The notes beneath the pieces are model-generated. The model had not been told where the DNA came from. It saw nothing but the letters and a program-made list of their open reading frames with translations, and ran no database searches. DNA of 64,000 nt from Microbacteriaceae bacterium (GTDB lineage Bacteria > Actinomycetota > Actinomycetes > Actinomycetales > Microbacteriaceae): NCBI GenBank assembly GCA_025352325.1, contig JANXTR010000033.1, forward strand, positions 62,001-126,000, read 5' to 3'. Of the stretch, positions 44,165 through 54,461 are shown in pieces. The translations under genes and the position numbers were made by a program. Each line of letters starts with the position of its first letter. Positions within the stretch are counted from its first letter, which is position 1.

Positions 44165-45183
44165 GTCGCCACCTCGAGCCGCCCGCGCCGATCAAGTTCC
44201 AACCGCCCGATGGCCGCAAGTCGACGCCCCTCCGGCGTGCGCTCCACGTGCAGCACCGCATCGAACGCACTCACCGCCTGCCGGGCCATGGCCTCCACCG
44301 AGAGTCCGGCAAGCCCGGCCAGCGCCTCCAACCGAGCGGGCACGTCGGCCAGCGAGTTGGCGTGCAGCGTGCCCGCTCCCCCGTCGTGACCGGTGTTCAG
44401 AGCCGAGAGCAGTTCGCGCACCTCCGCCCCGCGGCACTCGCCGATCACCAGTCGGTCTGGCCGCATCCGCAGCGCCTCGCGCACGAGCCGGTCCAAGGCG
44501 ATGGCGCCCGCTCCGTCGAGGTTCGCCTGCCGGGCCTCCAGGGCGACGACATGCGGATGCGCGACGCGGAGTTCTGCGACATCCTCGAGCACCACGATCC
44601 GTTCGCCCGGCGCCGCACGGGCCAGGAGCGCGCCGAGCAGCGTCGTCTTGCCGCTGCCGCCCGCTCCCGTGATGAGCAGGTTCGCCCGTCGCTGTACGAG
44701 GGCCAGCACTTCGGCGAGCGGAACGACGCTGAAGAAGGAGCGTGCCGCCAACTCGTCGAGCCCGAACGGCTCCGGGCGCTGCAGGCGGATCGAGATCGCC
44801 GCCCCGCCCGACGCGATCGGGGGCAGCGCGACGTGCACCCGCACCCCGTCGGGCAGTCGCACGTCAACCAGAGGAGAGGCCTCGTCGGCGTGCCGGCCTC
44901 CGACCGCGATCAGCCGCACGGCCAACTCGCGCGACTCCTCAGCAGGGATCCGGATGCCGCCCGCCTGCGCCGCGCCGTCGCCCCGGTCGCACCACACGAG
45001 TCCGTCCGGGTTGACGAACACGTCGGTCATCCCCGTCTCGGACACGAGAGGCCCGAGCACCCCGAACACCCCGACGTCGCGGCCTTGTACCCCGGTATGC
45101 ACCGGCACGCTCCGCCCGTCGCCGAAGGACCCCGGCTCGCCGAGGGCGGCCCCCCGAGCAACGAAACCCCGCGAAGAACTCAC
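44161..45183 (-). CDS. tadA: TadA/VirB11-family secretion ATPase
   Basis: A 340-residue motor ATPase for Tad pilus assembly. Walker A LLITGAGGSGKTTLLGALLA, Asp box EDVAELRVAHPHVVALE, Walker B RPDRLVIGECRGAEVRELLSAL and the His box GTLHANSLADVPARLEALAGLAG are clear. The N-terminal domain has the MTDVFVNPDGLVWCDRGDG signature of the helicase/secretion-neighbourhood subfamily. First recognisable gene of the locus; the CpaE/Ssd-like (TadZ) gene usually found upstream is absent. Confidence 0.92.
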   Translation of the reverse strand: MSSSRGFVARGAALGEPGSFGDGRSVPVHTGVQGRDVGVFGVLGPLVSETGMTDVFVNPDGLVWCDRGDGAAQAGGIRIPAEESRELAVRLIAVGGRHADEASPLVDVRLPDGVRVHVALPPIASGGAAISIRLQRPEPFGLDELAARSFFSVVPLAEVLALVQRRANLLITGAGGSGKTTLLGALLARAAPGERIVVLEDVAELRVAHPHVVALEARQANLDGAGAIALDRLVREALRMRPDRLVIGECRGAEVRELLSALNTGHDGGAGTLHANSLADVPARLEALAGLAGLSVEAMARQAVSAFDAVLHVERTPEGRRLAAIGRLELDRRGRLEVAT

Positions 45184-45365
45184 GCCTGAGCGTCGCCCCC
45201 CGGGGCACCCCGCACCACGACCGAAGGCCGATCGGGGTACGAGTCACTCATCGAACGCCTGGGAAGGACCGGATCCGCCGCCCGTGCAGACGACAACCAC
45301 GCTGCCCAATCCCAGCGCTCACATCGCACCCACAGCAGGTGCGGAAGGGGGCTGAGAAGGAGAGG

Positions 45366-45397
45366 GGCGGCGCCCATTGGGGGGAACGGGCGCCGCC
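45366..45397. repeat. 10-bp perfect hairpin upstream of the Tad locus
   Basis: GGCGGCGCCC at 45366-45375 pairs with GGGCGCCGCC at 45388-45397, loop of 12 nt. It lies in the 540-bp gene-free region 45184-45723 between the divergent tadA and acs genes. That region also has several short ORFs I do not support. Confidence 0.6.
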
Positions 45398-45421
45398 ACA
45401 GCAATGCTGGATTGGGGGGAA
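45376..45421 (+). repeat. Direct repeats ATTGGGGGGAA
   Basis: Two identical 11-mers at 45376-45386 and 45411-45421, 35 bp apart (start to start), in the tadA-acs divergent region. The first is in the loop of the hairpin above. The spacing is close to three and a third helical turns, so cooperative binding of a regulator is possible. Confidence 0.5.
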
Positions 45422-45735
45422 TCACTCGCATTGCAAGCCGAGATTGCGCTCGGATTCCCTCACTGTACTCCAAAAGGAGGACACTGCAACCGAGGAAAAG
45501 CGGCGCGCCGTCCCACTATTTCACTCGAGTCACACGCGCCTCACGACTGACGATTCTGTCCCCCGAAATGCGGACATTTTCACCCAAACGTCACCCGATC
45601 CGAATTTGATGTGAACTCCGGTGACGTCGACGGTTTCGACCCCCGCTCGACCCGGCGATAGGATCGCAAGCGTCCACCGACAACCCCGCGCGACCCCCAG
45701 GCACGGTCGCGAATCGACTGAGGATGACGACGTCC

Positions 45736-47712
<1,977 letters not shown>

Positions 47713-47776
47713 CGTCCGATCTTCCGCTCGCGGGGGCCCGGTGCCATCATGGGCGCATCGAGAAAGGTGGCAGACG

Positions 47777-48196
47777 ATGACCCAGAACCTGAACCCCTAT
47801 CTGAACTTCCGTGGCACCACGCGTGACGCCATGACCTTTTACCAATCGGTGTTCGGCGGTGACCTCACGATCAGCTCCTTCGCCGACTTCGGGATGCCGG
47901 TCGGCGAGGGCGAGGAGGGTCTGGTGATGCACTCGCAGCTCAGCACGCCAGCCGGATTCCTTCTGATGGGTGCCGACGTACCCAGCCACATGGACTACAC
48001 CAAGGGAACGAACGACGGCACCGTCTCGCTCAGCGGCGACGACGAGGGCGCTCTCGGCGGCTACTTCGCGGGGTTGAGCGAGGGCGGCACCGTCACGCAG
48101 CCGCTCGAGAAGGCGCCATGGGGCGACAGCTTCGGGATGTTGATCGACCGGTTCGGCGTGGGCTGGCTCGTGAACATCAGCGGATCGGCGGGTTGA
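47777..48196 (+). CDS. VOC-superfamily protein (PhnB/glyoxalase-like)
   Basis: A 139-residue protein of the PhnB-like branch: NLNPYLNFRGTTRDAMTFYQSVFGGDLTISSFADFG, VMHSQLSTPAGFLLMGADVP, and PWGDSFGMLIDRFGVGWLVN. The fold binds metal or small ligands; this branch has no agreed function. The ribosome-binding site GAAAGGTGG precedes the ATG. A PadR-like gene follows at 7 bp. Confidence 0.85.
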   Translation: MTQNLNPYLNFRGTTRDAMTFYQSVFGGDLTISSFADFGMPVGEGEEGLVMHSQLSTPAGFLLMGADVPSHMDYTKGTNDGTVSLSGDDEGALGGYFAGLSEGGTVTQPLEKAPWGDSFGMLIDRFGVGWLVNISGSAG

Positions 48197-48203
48197 TGCG
48201 CTG

Positions 48204-48482
48204 ATGCCCCGAAGGAAGGCTGGCGCACTAACAGACCTCGAAGTTCAGATCATTGAGATCGCCAGGGAGGCACCGGGCGAGGGGTGGTTCTACGGCTATC
48301 AAGCCGCGCGCAAGCTAAGGATGACTCGCACGTCGGACTCTGCTCAGAGCGGAGCCATCTACAAGGCGATGGCCCGCCTGGTCGCTGCGGATGTTCTCCA
48401 AACTCGATGGGAGGCACCGGATGACAGTCGGCCCCGCCGCCGGATGTACAGGTTCGTCGGGGGTGAAGATGCTGCAACTTAG
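48204..48482 (+). CDS. PadR-like winged-helix regulator
   Basis: A 92-residue protein whose layout fits a PadR winged helix: LTDLEVQIIEIAREAPGEGWFYGYQAARKL, then SGAIYKAMARLVAADVLQTRWE and the wing RPRRRMYRFVG. PadR proteins repress in response to phenolics or other ligands; this one lacks the C-terminal dimer helix, as in the short PadR-s2 type. Borders the accessory island. Ligand unknown. Confidence 0.75.
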   Translation: MPRRKAGALTDLEVQIIEIAREAPGEGWFYGYQAARKLRMTRTSDSAQSGAIYKAMARLVAADVLQTRWEAPDDSRPRRRMYRFVGGEDAAT

Positions 48483-48583
48483 CTCTAGTGGGGGCAGCGG
48501 AGGATGATCAGCTCCGGCAGAGCGATCAACCTGAACCGCTATCATGCCGACTCGCAAGCGAGACCAACAGCGCAACGGTAGTA

Positions 48584-49702
48584 CTAATCGATCAGCGCCC
48601 GCAGGTTGGCCGTACTCCGCGTCTTGACAGTGGCATCACCCGGCAACGCGAAGGTGACGAGACCGAGCATCAGGTCTCTGACGTCTTGTGCCCGCACGTC
48701 CAGGAAACGCGCCAACTCCAAGAATCCTTCATCTCGGGCGCGCAGGTCGGTCATGAGTTGCGTGAGGAGGCTCGAACTCTCCGGTGTCAAGGCCGAGCCG
48801 GGCTCGCTTCTCCTGAATCCGGCAGAGGCGAGTTGCTGCGCGAGGGTTCGATAAACCCACTCGCTGATGAGGCCAAGCCGGTTGGCTCGCATTGTGAGAG
48901 CCATCGCGCTCACACCCCAGCGCTCCTTGAGGTGCAGGATGTCCTCGAGCAACAGTCCACGACGGACGCTCCCTAGTACGTCCTGGCGAGGCATGAGGAA
49001 TGCCGAGGCGAAGTCGTTCGCTTCCTGTTCCTTCTGTTTGCCGTTTTCGAAGTTTAGAGATCCGCTGTGTAACAGGAGATGGCCGAGCTCGTGCGCCAGA
49101 TCGAACCGTAAACGCTCAGCTGTCTTGTGGACATTGATGAAGATGACGGGAGTCTCACCGTCACGGAACGAGTAGGCGTCAATGGCTTTCAAAGGGCCAC
49201 CGGCAGAGAAGATGCGGGCTCCCTTAGACTCGATAAGGACCGTCAAATTTCGGATCGGCGCGTAGCCCAGGCCCCAGGAAAGACGTAGCGCCTCCGCCGC
49301 GCGCTCTGCGTCGAGGGAGAGGTCGCCGTCGACGAGGTCCTGGATCTCTGGGATGGCCGGCGCCGGCAGCCGGTAGGTGTCGTCCATCCACGAAGACAGC
49401 TCCATGGCCACCGTTGACAGTGCGCGTGCCGTCTCTTCATCTTTCTTGAGCAGGCGTGAGGACGCTCGGAAATGGAACGCGTCAACGGGGGGACGAGCGG
49501 GCACCGGTCGATAGAAGAAGCCGACCGGAAACTCGAGTGCTCGCGCGAGATCACGAATGACAGACTCGGTCGGGATCTGGTGGCACCCCTCGATCTTTGA
49601 GTACCACTCCGCGGAGAGGTCGACTGACTTTGCCACAGCGGTACCAGTCATGCCTCGAATGCGACGAGCCATCTCGAGACGGGCGGGCACAAAATCGTTC
49701 AC
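48584..49702 (-). CDS. XRE-ImmA/IrrE metallopeptidase
   Basis: A 372-residue protein with a GTG start (49702) after GAGGA. Residues about 5-60 are a helix-turn-helix (MARRIRGMTGTAVAKSVDLSAEWYSKIEG). Residues about 185-240 carry the gluzincin motif LAHELGHLLLH (His204, Glu205, His208) with a downstream KQKEQEANDFASAFLMP Glu ligand. In ICEBs1 and Deinococcus such peptidases cut a repressor to switch on excision or stress genes. The track ORF to 50035 extends into the partner gene. It is 40 bp downstream of an unknown gene in the same direction, which is a candidate substrate or partner. Confidence 0.85.
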   Translation of the reverse strand: MNDFVPARLEMARRIRGMTGTAVAKSVDLSAEWYSKIEGCHQIPTESVIRDLARALEFPVGFFYRPVPARPPVDAFHFRASSRLLKKDEETARALSTVAMELSSWMDDTYRLPAPAIPEIQDLVDGDLSLDAERAAEALRLSWGLGYAPIRNLTVLIESKGARIFSAGGPLKAIDAYSFRDGETPVIFINVHKTAERLRFDLAHELGHLLLHSGSLNFENGKQKEQEANDFASAFLMPRQDVLGSVRRGLLLEDILHLKERWGVSAMALTMRANRLGLISEWVYRTLAQQLASAGFRRSEPGSALTPESSSLLTQLMTDLRARDEGFLELARFLDVRAQDVRDLMLGLVTFALPGDATVKTRSTANLRALID

Positions 49703-49742
49703 GCGATCCTCGCGGACCACAGGGAGATTACGATCATTCGAG

Positions 49743-50378
49743 CTAGCGACGCGCAATCGTGAAGGCGAAGTCGTCCTGGTCCTGATCATCTTCGGTCGTG
49801 ATGAGTCGGCTTGACGCGACGTCATAGGTAGGGAAGATGATGCGATCCCGCCAATCGCGCACATGACCCTTCGGCATGGAAACTGGCAAGGACAGTTCAG
49901 CGTGGACGACATCACCTCTCTCCTGGTACAGCATGACCCATGTCTCCTTTGCATCCACTCCACTGCCGTCCTGGGTGACAGTACCGAAGAATGACATCTG
50001 GCCGTTGTCGTCAACAAGCCGTCCGAACGAAACACCCTTCGGATTCCGATTGGAGGGATTCGCGTATGTCACACCCGTGAACTGGTTGCCGCTACTGACG
50101 AGGAGACCGAGGTTCGATCCAGGGAGCAAGAAAAATGGCAAGTTCTTGGGATCGAAGCGTTGCCAATCAAACTCAGATGTCATGAGGCCGCCGTGGAGGG
50201 CCTCTATGGTGCGCGCCCACCTGTTGTATTCGGGGGCCGCCTTCGGCGCGCCCGGACCGTAGGTGCGACTCTCGGCCGCGCCGATACCGAGCGCAGTTTC
50301 AACGATTTCTGGAGTGAGGCCCCGCGGTCGTAAGAGATCGGCGAATGCCCGCCGAGATTTCGGTGCGTGGATCGTCAA
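49743..50378 (-). CDS. Unknown protein paired with the ImmA/IrrE peptidase
   Basis: A 211-residue protein of no recognised family. The TTG at 50378 is chosen because GGAGG lies 6 nt upstream; the track ORF to 50444 has no ribosome-binding site. The N-terminal 30 residues (KSRRAFADLLRPRGLTPEIVETALGIG) look helical, perhaps a small DNA-binding or interaction module. The rest is mixed alpha/beta, with NLPFFLLPGSNLGLLVSSGN and a very acidic stretch (TTEDDQDQDDF) near the end. Probably first in a two-gene operon with the peptidase. Confidence 0.6.
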   Translation of the reverse strand: MTIHAPKSRRAFADLLRPRGLTPEIVETALGIGAAESRTYGPGAPKAAPEYNRWARTIEALHGGLMTSEFDWQRFDPKNLPFFLLPGSNLGLLVSSGNQFTGVTYANPSNRNPKGVSFGRLVDDNGQMSFFGTVTQDGSGVDAKETWVMLYQERGDVVHAELSLPVSMPKGHVRDWRDRIIFPTYDVASSRLITTEDDQDQDDFAFTIARR

Positions 50379-50421
50379 GCGAAACCTCCGTCGGGTGAGC
50401 GACAACGAAACGGGTATGTGC

Positions 50422-50443
50422 TGAAGTATTGCAGCTAACTTCA
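50422..50443 (-). promoter_or_regulatory. Candidate operator of the ImmA/IrrE pair
   Basis: TGAAGT at 50422-50427 and ACTTCA at 50438-50443 form a dyad with a 10-nt spacer, 44 bp before the TTG start. It is the type of site an XRE-family regulator could bind. No clear -35/-10 pair was fixed. Confidence 0.35.
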
Positions 50444-50527
50444 AGTTTCGCTACATGAACTGAGGACAGTCGATCTCCTTCCGAGTGTCCCAATTCAGAG
50501 GCTTACCCGTGCTCGCTCAGGCCCGTT

Positions 50528-50580
50528 CAGGTTGAACCCGTCCAAGCCGACGCCTCCGACTCGGTCACCCCTTCAACCTG
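50528..50580. repeat. Inverted repeat between the unknown pair and the membrane gene
   Basis: CAGGTTGAA at 50528-50536 pairs with TTCAACCTG at 50572-50580. It follows the stop of the membrane gene on the minus strand by 26 bp, so it may be its terminator. Confidence 0.45.
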
Positions 50581-50605
50581 TCGCATCCCACGAAATCGCG
50601 CCACG

Positions 50606-51691
50606 CTAGCCTGGAGCACTCTCCGTAGTCGGGAGCTCTGGAACACGCCAGGCCGATTTGGCGGCGGCGACCACATGGCTCACAAAGGCACCTGACGCCA
50701 GGACCCATGGACGATCTACTCGGCGGAGAAAGAAGCTAGTCGGCCAGACACAATCCGTTGAATCGGTAAACAGCAGCAGCATGGTGTCCCAGGTTCGCGC
50801 ACCTTGCGCAGCACGTTCGACGCTAACCGCGATGACTGCGTCAGCATCAAGCCGCCACAAGACCTGTGGTGAAGCTCCCCCCCAAAGCCGAAGACCGCCC
50901 GTGTCGACCGTTAGATAGAGCAAATACGGTAGGACCGTGCCGGGGTGGAGAACGCCGACCACCGCCTGCAGTTCGATCGTCCGCAGTGTTCCAATGACCT
51001 TCACGCCTCGTGCCTCAGCGTGGATCACCTTCACTTGACTCCATGCTCGGTTACTGATAAAGGCCGCGGCGGCGAGAGCTACAGCGACTAGGCCACCAAC
51101 AATCAGAAGGACATCTAGCAAGGCCGCTGGTCCCCCTTCAAGAGAGAGACCTCCGGCCGCACGCGCCAAGAAGAACGCGGCTGAAGCGCAAAGTGCAACT
51201 AGCGAAATCGCGGAGCGGATGCGAATCCCTCGCCGCAAAGATGGCCCATCAGTCTGCCAACGGAGATCGGCCTCGGGCCGGGAACCGACGTGTCCCTCTA
51301 GAGCCTGACGAGACCTCGCGATCTGTTCCTTTCTCGAGGAGGTCATCTTTGGGCGAACAATCCGTGGGCGCAGCACCACCCCGTCGCGCGAACGGCGGAG
51401 CTCCAGCCCCACTGCGGCCAGGCCAGGCAGGGTTGTATAACCGACAGACGCCTCCCGAATTGCTCGCGCTGCCTGGGCGGCCGCGGCGCCAGATCCGACA
51501 AGAATGCCGACAAACAGCAAGGCGATCACCGACGCAGAACCGGCTGGGTTGGACGCGAAATTGGCTGCCCCTGGAAACGCCACGACTCCTACGACGGTCA
51601 ACGCCAGCGCTACAAAAAACGCGGCGATACCCGCGAAGCAAATGCGTTGCCAAGTTAGGGCTGAAGTTCCCGGGAGATTTGTGCCAACCAT
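50606..51691 (-). CDS. Polytopic membrane protein, candidate immunity protein for the RHS toxin
   Basis: A 361-residue protein with four hydrophobic segments, near residues 15-42, 50-72, 158-178 and 185-210, then a soluble C-terminal half with a PH-like beta pattern (VKVIGTLRTIELQAVVGVLHPG, LRLWGGASPQVLWRLD). No known family is recognised. ATG at 51691, with TAGGTT 6 nt upstream made from the RHS stop codon, so it can be expressed although the RHS gene is cut. Position directly after the RHS gene is where immunity genes lie; this is the only basis for the role. Confidence 0.55.
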   Translation of the reverse strand: MVGTNLPGTSALTWQRICFAGIAAFFVALALTVVGVVAFPGAANFASNPAGSASVIALLFVGILVGSGAAAAQAARAIREASVGYTTLPGLAAVGLELRRSRDGVVLRPRIVRPKMTSSRKEQIARSRQALEGHVGSRPEADLRWQTDGPSLRRGIRIRSAISLVALCASAAFFLARAAGGLSLEGGPAALLDVLLIVGGLVAVALAAAAFISNRAWSQVKVIHAEARGVKVIGTLRTIELQAVVGVLHPGTVLPYLLYLTVDTGGLRLWGGASPQVLWRLDADAVIAVSVERAAQGARTWDTMLLLFTDSTDCVWPTSFFLRRVDRPWVLASGAFVSHVVAAAKSAWRVPELPTTESAPG

Positions 51692-51697
51692 CACCGA

Positions 51698-51703
51698 AAC
51701 CTA
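51698..51703 (-). promoter_or_regulatory. -10 box TAGGTT of the candidate immunity gene, overlapping the RHS stop
   Basis: TAG is the RHS stop codon. Six bases lie between TAGGTT and the ATG at 51691. Provides expression independent of the truncated RHS gene. Confidence 0.55.
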
Positions 51704-53018
51704 TCCCAGAGAGCGGCAGTAGGCGGCTTGCTCGTGCAGAGCGCTAATCGTCCCGAGCAATGTCCCGTATCCGCCGTACATCACCCCGACGACATCGACG
51801 CCGATGAGCTTGCTCTTTGCGAGCATGCTCGCGGTCTTCGCGCTGTTCAGCGCTGCGCGAGCTGCCTTCACCCCGGTCCCCGCAGCCTGGGCGGCCTTGA
51901 GACTCTCTTCGGCGGCCTTCGCGCCCTTTTCGGCAATGCTCGCTGCGCGGCCGGCAACCAGCCCCACCCCGCCCGTGACTTCACCGGCGACATCGAAGCC
52001 GCAACCAATTGCATCCCGTTCACCAAATGCTCCACCGCAGTCCGCCGCAATCGCTACGCCGCCGGCTGCTAGGGAGAGAACTTCGAGTACCGCCCCCACC
52101 GGGGCCGCAACACCGGTCGCATCGAGCACAAGGCCAGCGATTCCCAGAGCTGACCCGATGGTTCCGGCCCACCATCCGATACCGAAGAGACCGAGTGGAT
52201 CGAACATGTCAAGTGGGTTGTTCGAGGCGTAGACAAAAGCGAAGGCAGTAGAAGCGAGAGCCGGGTCACTAGAAAGGAACAGCGCTGTGCCCGGGTCGTA
52301 GTACCTTGCGCGAAGGTACACAAAGCCGGTCTCAGCGTCAGCGTATTCACCAGCGAACTCGATCGGGGACGAGGCGCTGCCGGAGTGAGTCGCTATCGCG
52401 CCATGGATCGTGTAGCTATAAGTCCCAACGATGGCTCCGGTGAGATCCGTAAGCGCCGCGGTCGATCGTTGGGCGTCGGCGAAGTACCACTGTGGGCTAG
52501 CTCCAGCCGCCCCTGTCTGCTCCACAGGCGCGCCAGTAGGTCCATAGATGTAGTTCTCGGTACCGTCGCTCAGCAACAGCGGTGTCGAGGCTCCCGGTGT
52601 CCAGGTAAACGGCGTCGTTGTGCCGCCGACGGTCTTGCTCGTGCGCAAGCCATCTCCGTCGTAGACGTAGCTGGCAGTAGTGGCGCCAGATATCGCTGAC
52701 AGCTCTCCGGCGCCATTCCACGAGTATGTACTTGCGGTTCCGGCATTCGGAGTCCTGCCCGTTCGCTGGCCGTCCGAATTGGTCGCATATGTCGTCGAGC
52801 CACTCGCCGGGCTTGAACAAGTTGGGCTTGTCACTGACGTTGTCGTCGACCAGCAAAGGCGATCCGCCGAATCGAAAACTTCAGTCGCTGCTCCTACAGT
52901 CGTGGGGTTTCCGGCCGAGTCGTAGGAAGTGGGAGTAGCCACACCCGACGACGTCGACGACACAACCTGCTCGTTCGTGTCGTACCCGTACGTTGTTGAT
53001 ACGCCCGCTGCGCCGGAA
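51701..53018 (-). pseudogene. RHS-repeat polymorphic toxin, 3' fragment truncated by IS256
   Basis: The frame is open from the IS edge to 51701 and encodes the last about 440 residues of an RHS/YD-repeat protein: YD repeats (YGYDTNEQV, YDSAGNPTTV, YVYDGDGLRTSK), then the core GEYADAETGFVYLRARYYDPGTALFLSSDP and the DPLGLFG boundary. The variable tip of about 170 residues is Ala/Gly-rich and hydrophobic (GTIGSALGIAGLVLDATGVA), a pretoxin-like domain without visible nuclease motifs. The long N-terminal part, including any signal or secretion domain, is missing because the IS lies there. Not expected to be functional. Confidence 0.85.
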
Positions 53019-54422
53019 GGGTCTGTAAGAAATCTTGTGTAAGTGGTTCGGCGTGATGTCGCGGCCTGAGGGTTGCGGCGTGGAGATGATCACGTATGAC
53101 GAAGGAACTTCGCAAGCATCTGCAGTTTGATCCAGACACGGGTGAGGTGTTGGCGGCGGAGAACGATTTCGCGGCGATCGCTGACGAGCTCGTGGCCGCG
53201 GCTCGGGGTCAGGGGATCGAGCTGACGGGCCCGAACGGTTTGCTCACTGGGCTGACGAGGCAGGTGTTGCAGACCGCGTTGGAAGTCGAGATGGCGGACC
53301 ATCTCGGCTATGACAAACACGACCCCCTGGGCCGTAACGGCGGTAACTCGAGGAACGGGTCGACGCCGAAAACAGTGCGGACCGAGGTGGGTGAGGTCAC
53401 CGTTCAGATTCCGCGGGACCGGGCTGGGACGTTCGCGCCAGCGGTGGTGCCCAAGTATGCGCGACGCCTGGCCGGTTTCGACGAGGCGGTCATCTCGCTC
53501 TATGCCAAGGGCATGACCACGGGCGACATCGTGAACCATCTCGCGGATGTGTATGGCGATGAGGTGTCCAGGGATCTGGTGTCGAAAGTCACCGACCAGA
53601 TCGTGAACGACATGGTCGATTGGCAGTCCCGGCCCCTGGATGCGGTGTATCCGGTGATCCTGATCGATGCGATCGTGCTCAAGGTCCGCGCCGGCCAGGT
53701 CGGGAACAGGCCCGTGTATGTGGCGATGGGCATCACCGTGGAGGGCCACCGCGACGTCCTCGGGATGTGGGTCGGACCCACCGGTGGTGAGGGTGCGAAG
53801 CAGTGGATGAACATGCTCACCGAGCTGCGTAACCGCGGAATCCAGGACGTGATCATCGTCTGCTGCGACGGGCTCAAAGGCCTCCCCGAATCGATCACCG
53901 CGACCTGGCCGCTGGCGACGGTGCAAACCTGCGTTGTGCATCTGGTTCGCAACAGTCTGCGGTTCGCGTCGAAGAAGTACTGGAAGGAGATCACGGCCGG
54001 GCTGAAAGAGATCTACCAAGCCAAAACTGTTGCCGAAGCCGAGGCCCGATTCGAGGACTTCGCGACCGAGTGGGAGGGCACCTACCCGGCGATGATCCAG
54101 TCGTGGCGCAACAGCTGGGCCGAGTTCGTTCCGTTCCTCGATTTCCCGATCGAGATCAGGAAGCTGATCTATACGACGAACGCGATCGAGTCGCTGAACG
54201 CGAGATTCAGGGCCGCGACCCGACGCCGCGGCCACTTCCCCAACGAGCAATCCGCACTGAAAGTGCTCTACCTCGCCGTCATCGAAAGACGCCACAACCG
54301 GGCGAACCCGACCGGAGAGATCGCCGGCTGGAAAGCTATCCTGAACACACTCGCAATGACCTACGGCGACCGCCTAGGACTCAACTAGCCAAAGCCAGTT
54401 ACACAAGAAAACAGACAGACCC
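53019..54422 (+). mobile_element. IS256-family insertion sequence
   Basis: A 1404-bp element bounded by imperfect 28-bp terminal inverted repeats: left GGGTCTGTAAGAAATCTTGT..., right (reverse) GGGTCTGTCTGTTTTCTTGT..., matching at 22 of 28 positions. It contains one intact transposase gene. The flanks (GCGCCGGAA left, TTTCGTGAG right) are not a duplication, although IS256 elements normally make an 8-9-bp one. So the two sides were joined by rearrangement after insertion. Confidence 0.9.
53096..54388 (+). CDS. IS256-family transposase
   Basis: A 430-residue mutator-type DDE transposase. The N-terminal DNA-binding part (GLTRQVLQTALEVEMADHLGYDKHD) is followed by the RNase-H-like core: VILIDAIVLKVR (first Asp), VIIVCCDGLKGLPESI (second Asp), and IYTTNAIESLNARFRAATRRRG with the catalytic Glu. 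No frameshift or stop, so it should be active. Appears complete relative to the family (about 400-430 residues). Confidence 0.95.
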   Translation: MTKELRKHLQFDPDTGEVLAAENDFAAIADELVAAARGQGIELTGPNGLLTGLTRQVLQTALEVEMADHLGYDKHDPLGRNGGNSRNGSTPKTVRTEVGEVTVQIPRDRAGTFAPAVVPKYARRLAGFDEAVISLYAKGMTTGDIVNHLADVYGDEVSRDLVSKVTDQIVNDMVDWQSRPLDAVYPVILIDAIVLKVRAGQVGNRPVYVAMGITVEGHRDVLGMWVGPTGGEGAKQWMNMLTELRNRGIQDVIIVCCDGLKGLPESITATWPLATVQTCVVHLVRNSLRFASKKYWKEITAGLKEIYQAKTVAEAEARFEDFATEWEGTYPAMIQSWRNSWAEFVPFLDFPIEIRKLIYTTNAIESLNARFRAATRRRGHFPNEQSALKVLYLAVIERRHNRANPTGEIAGWKAILNTLAMTYGDRLGLN

Positions 54423-54461
54423 TTTCGTGAGCTGGCCCCAAGTAGAGCCCGAGCTGTCACA

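Noticed and set aside
42912-44270. 452-aa minus-strand ORF over the Tad genes
   Set aside because: Only its last 57 codons (the DUF4244 pilin) are real; the rest is a shadow of the F-domain gene.
45180-45473. 97-aa ORF directly upstream of tadA, overlapping its GTG start; a shorter ATG at 45251 gives 23 residues
   Set aside because: The overlap looks like an operon junction, but there is no ribosome-binding site, no family motif and a composition of low plausibility. It could be a remnant of a TadZ/Ssd gene, but nothing supports this.
45472-45560. Perfect AAAGGAGG upstream of a small open frame in the acs upstream region
   Set aside because: No ATG, GTG or TTG lies at a proper distance after it; only CTG. 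Probably chance in this purine-rich stretch.
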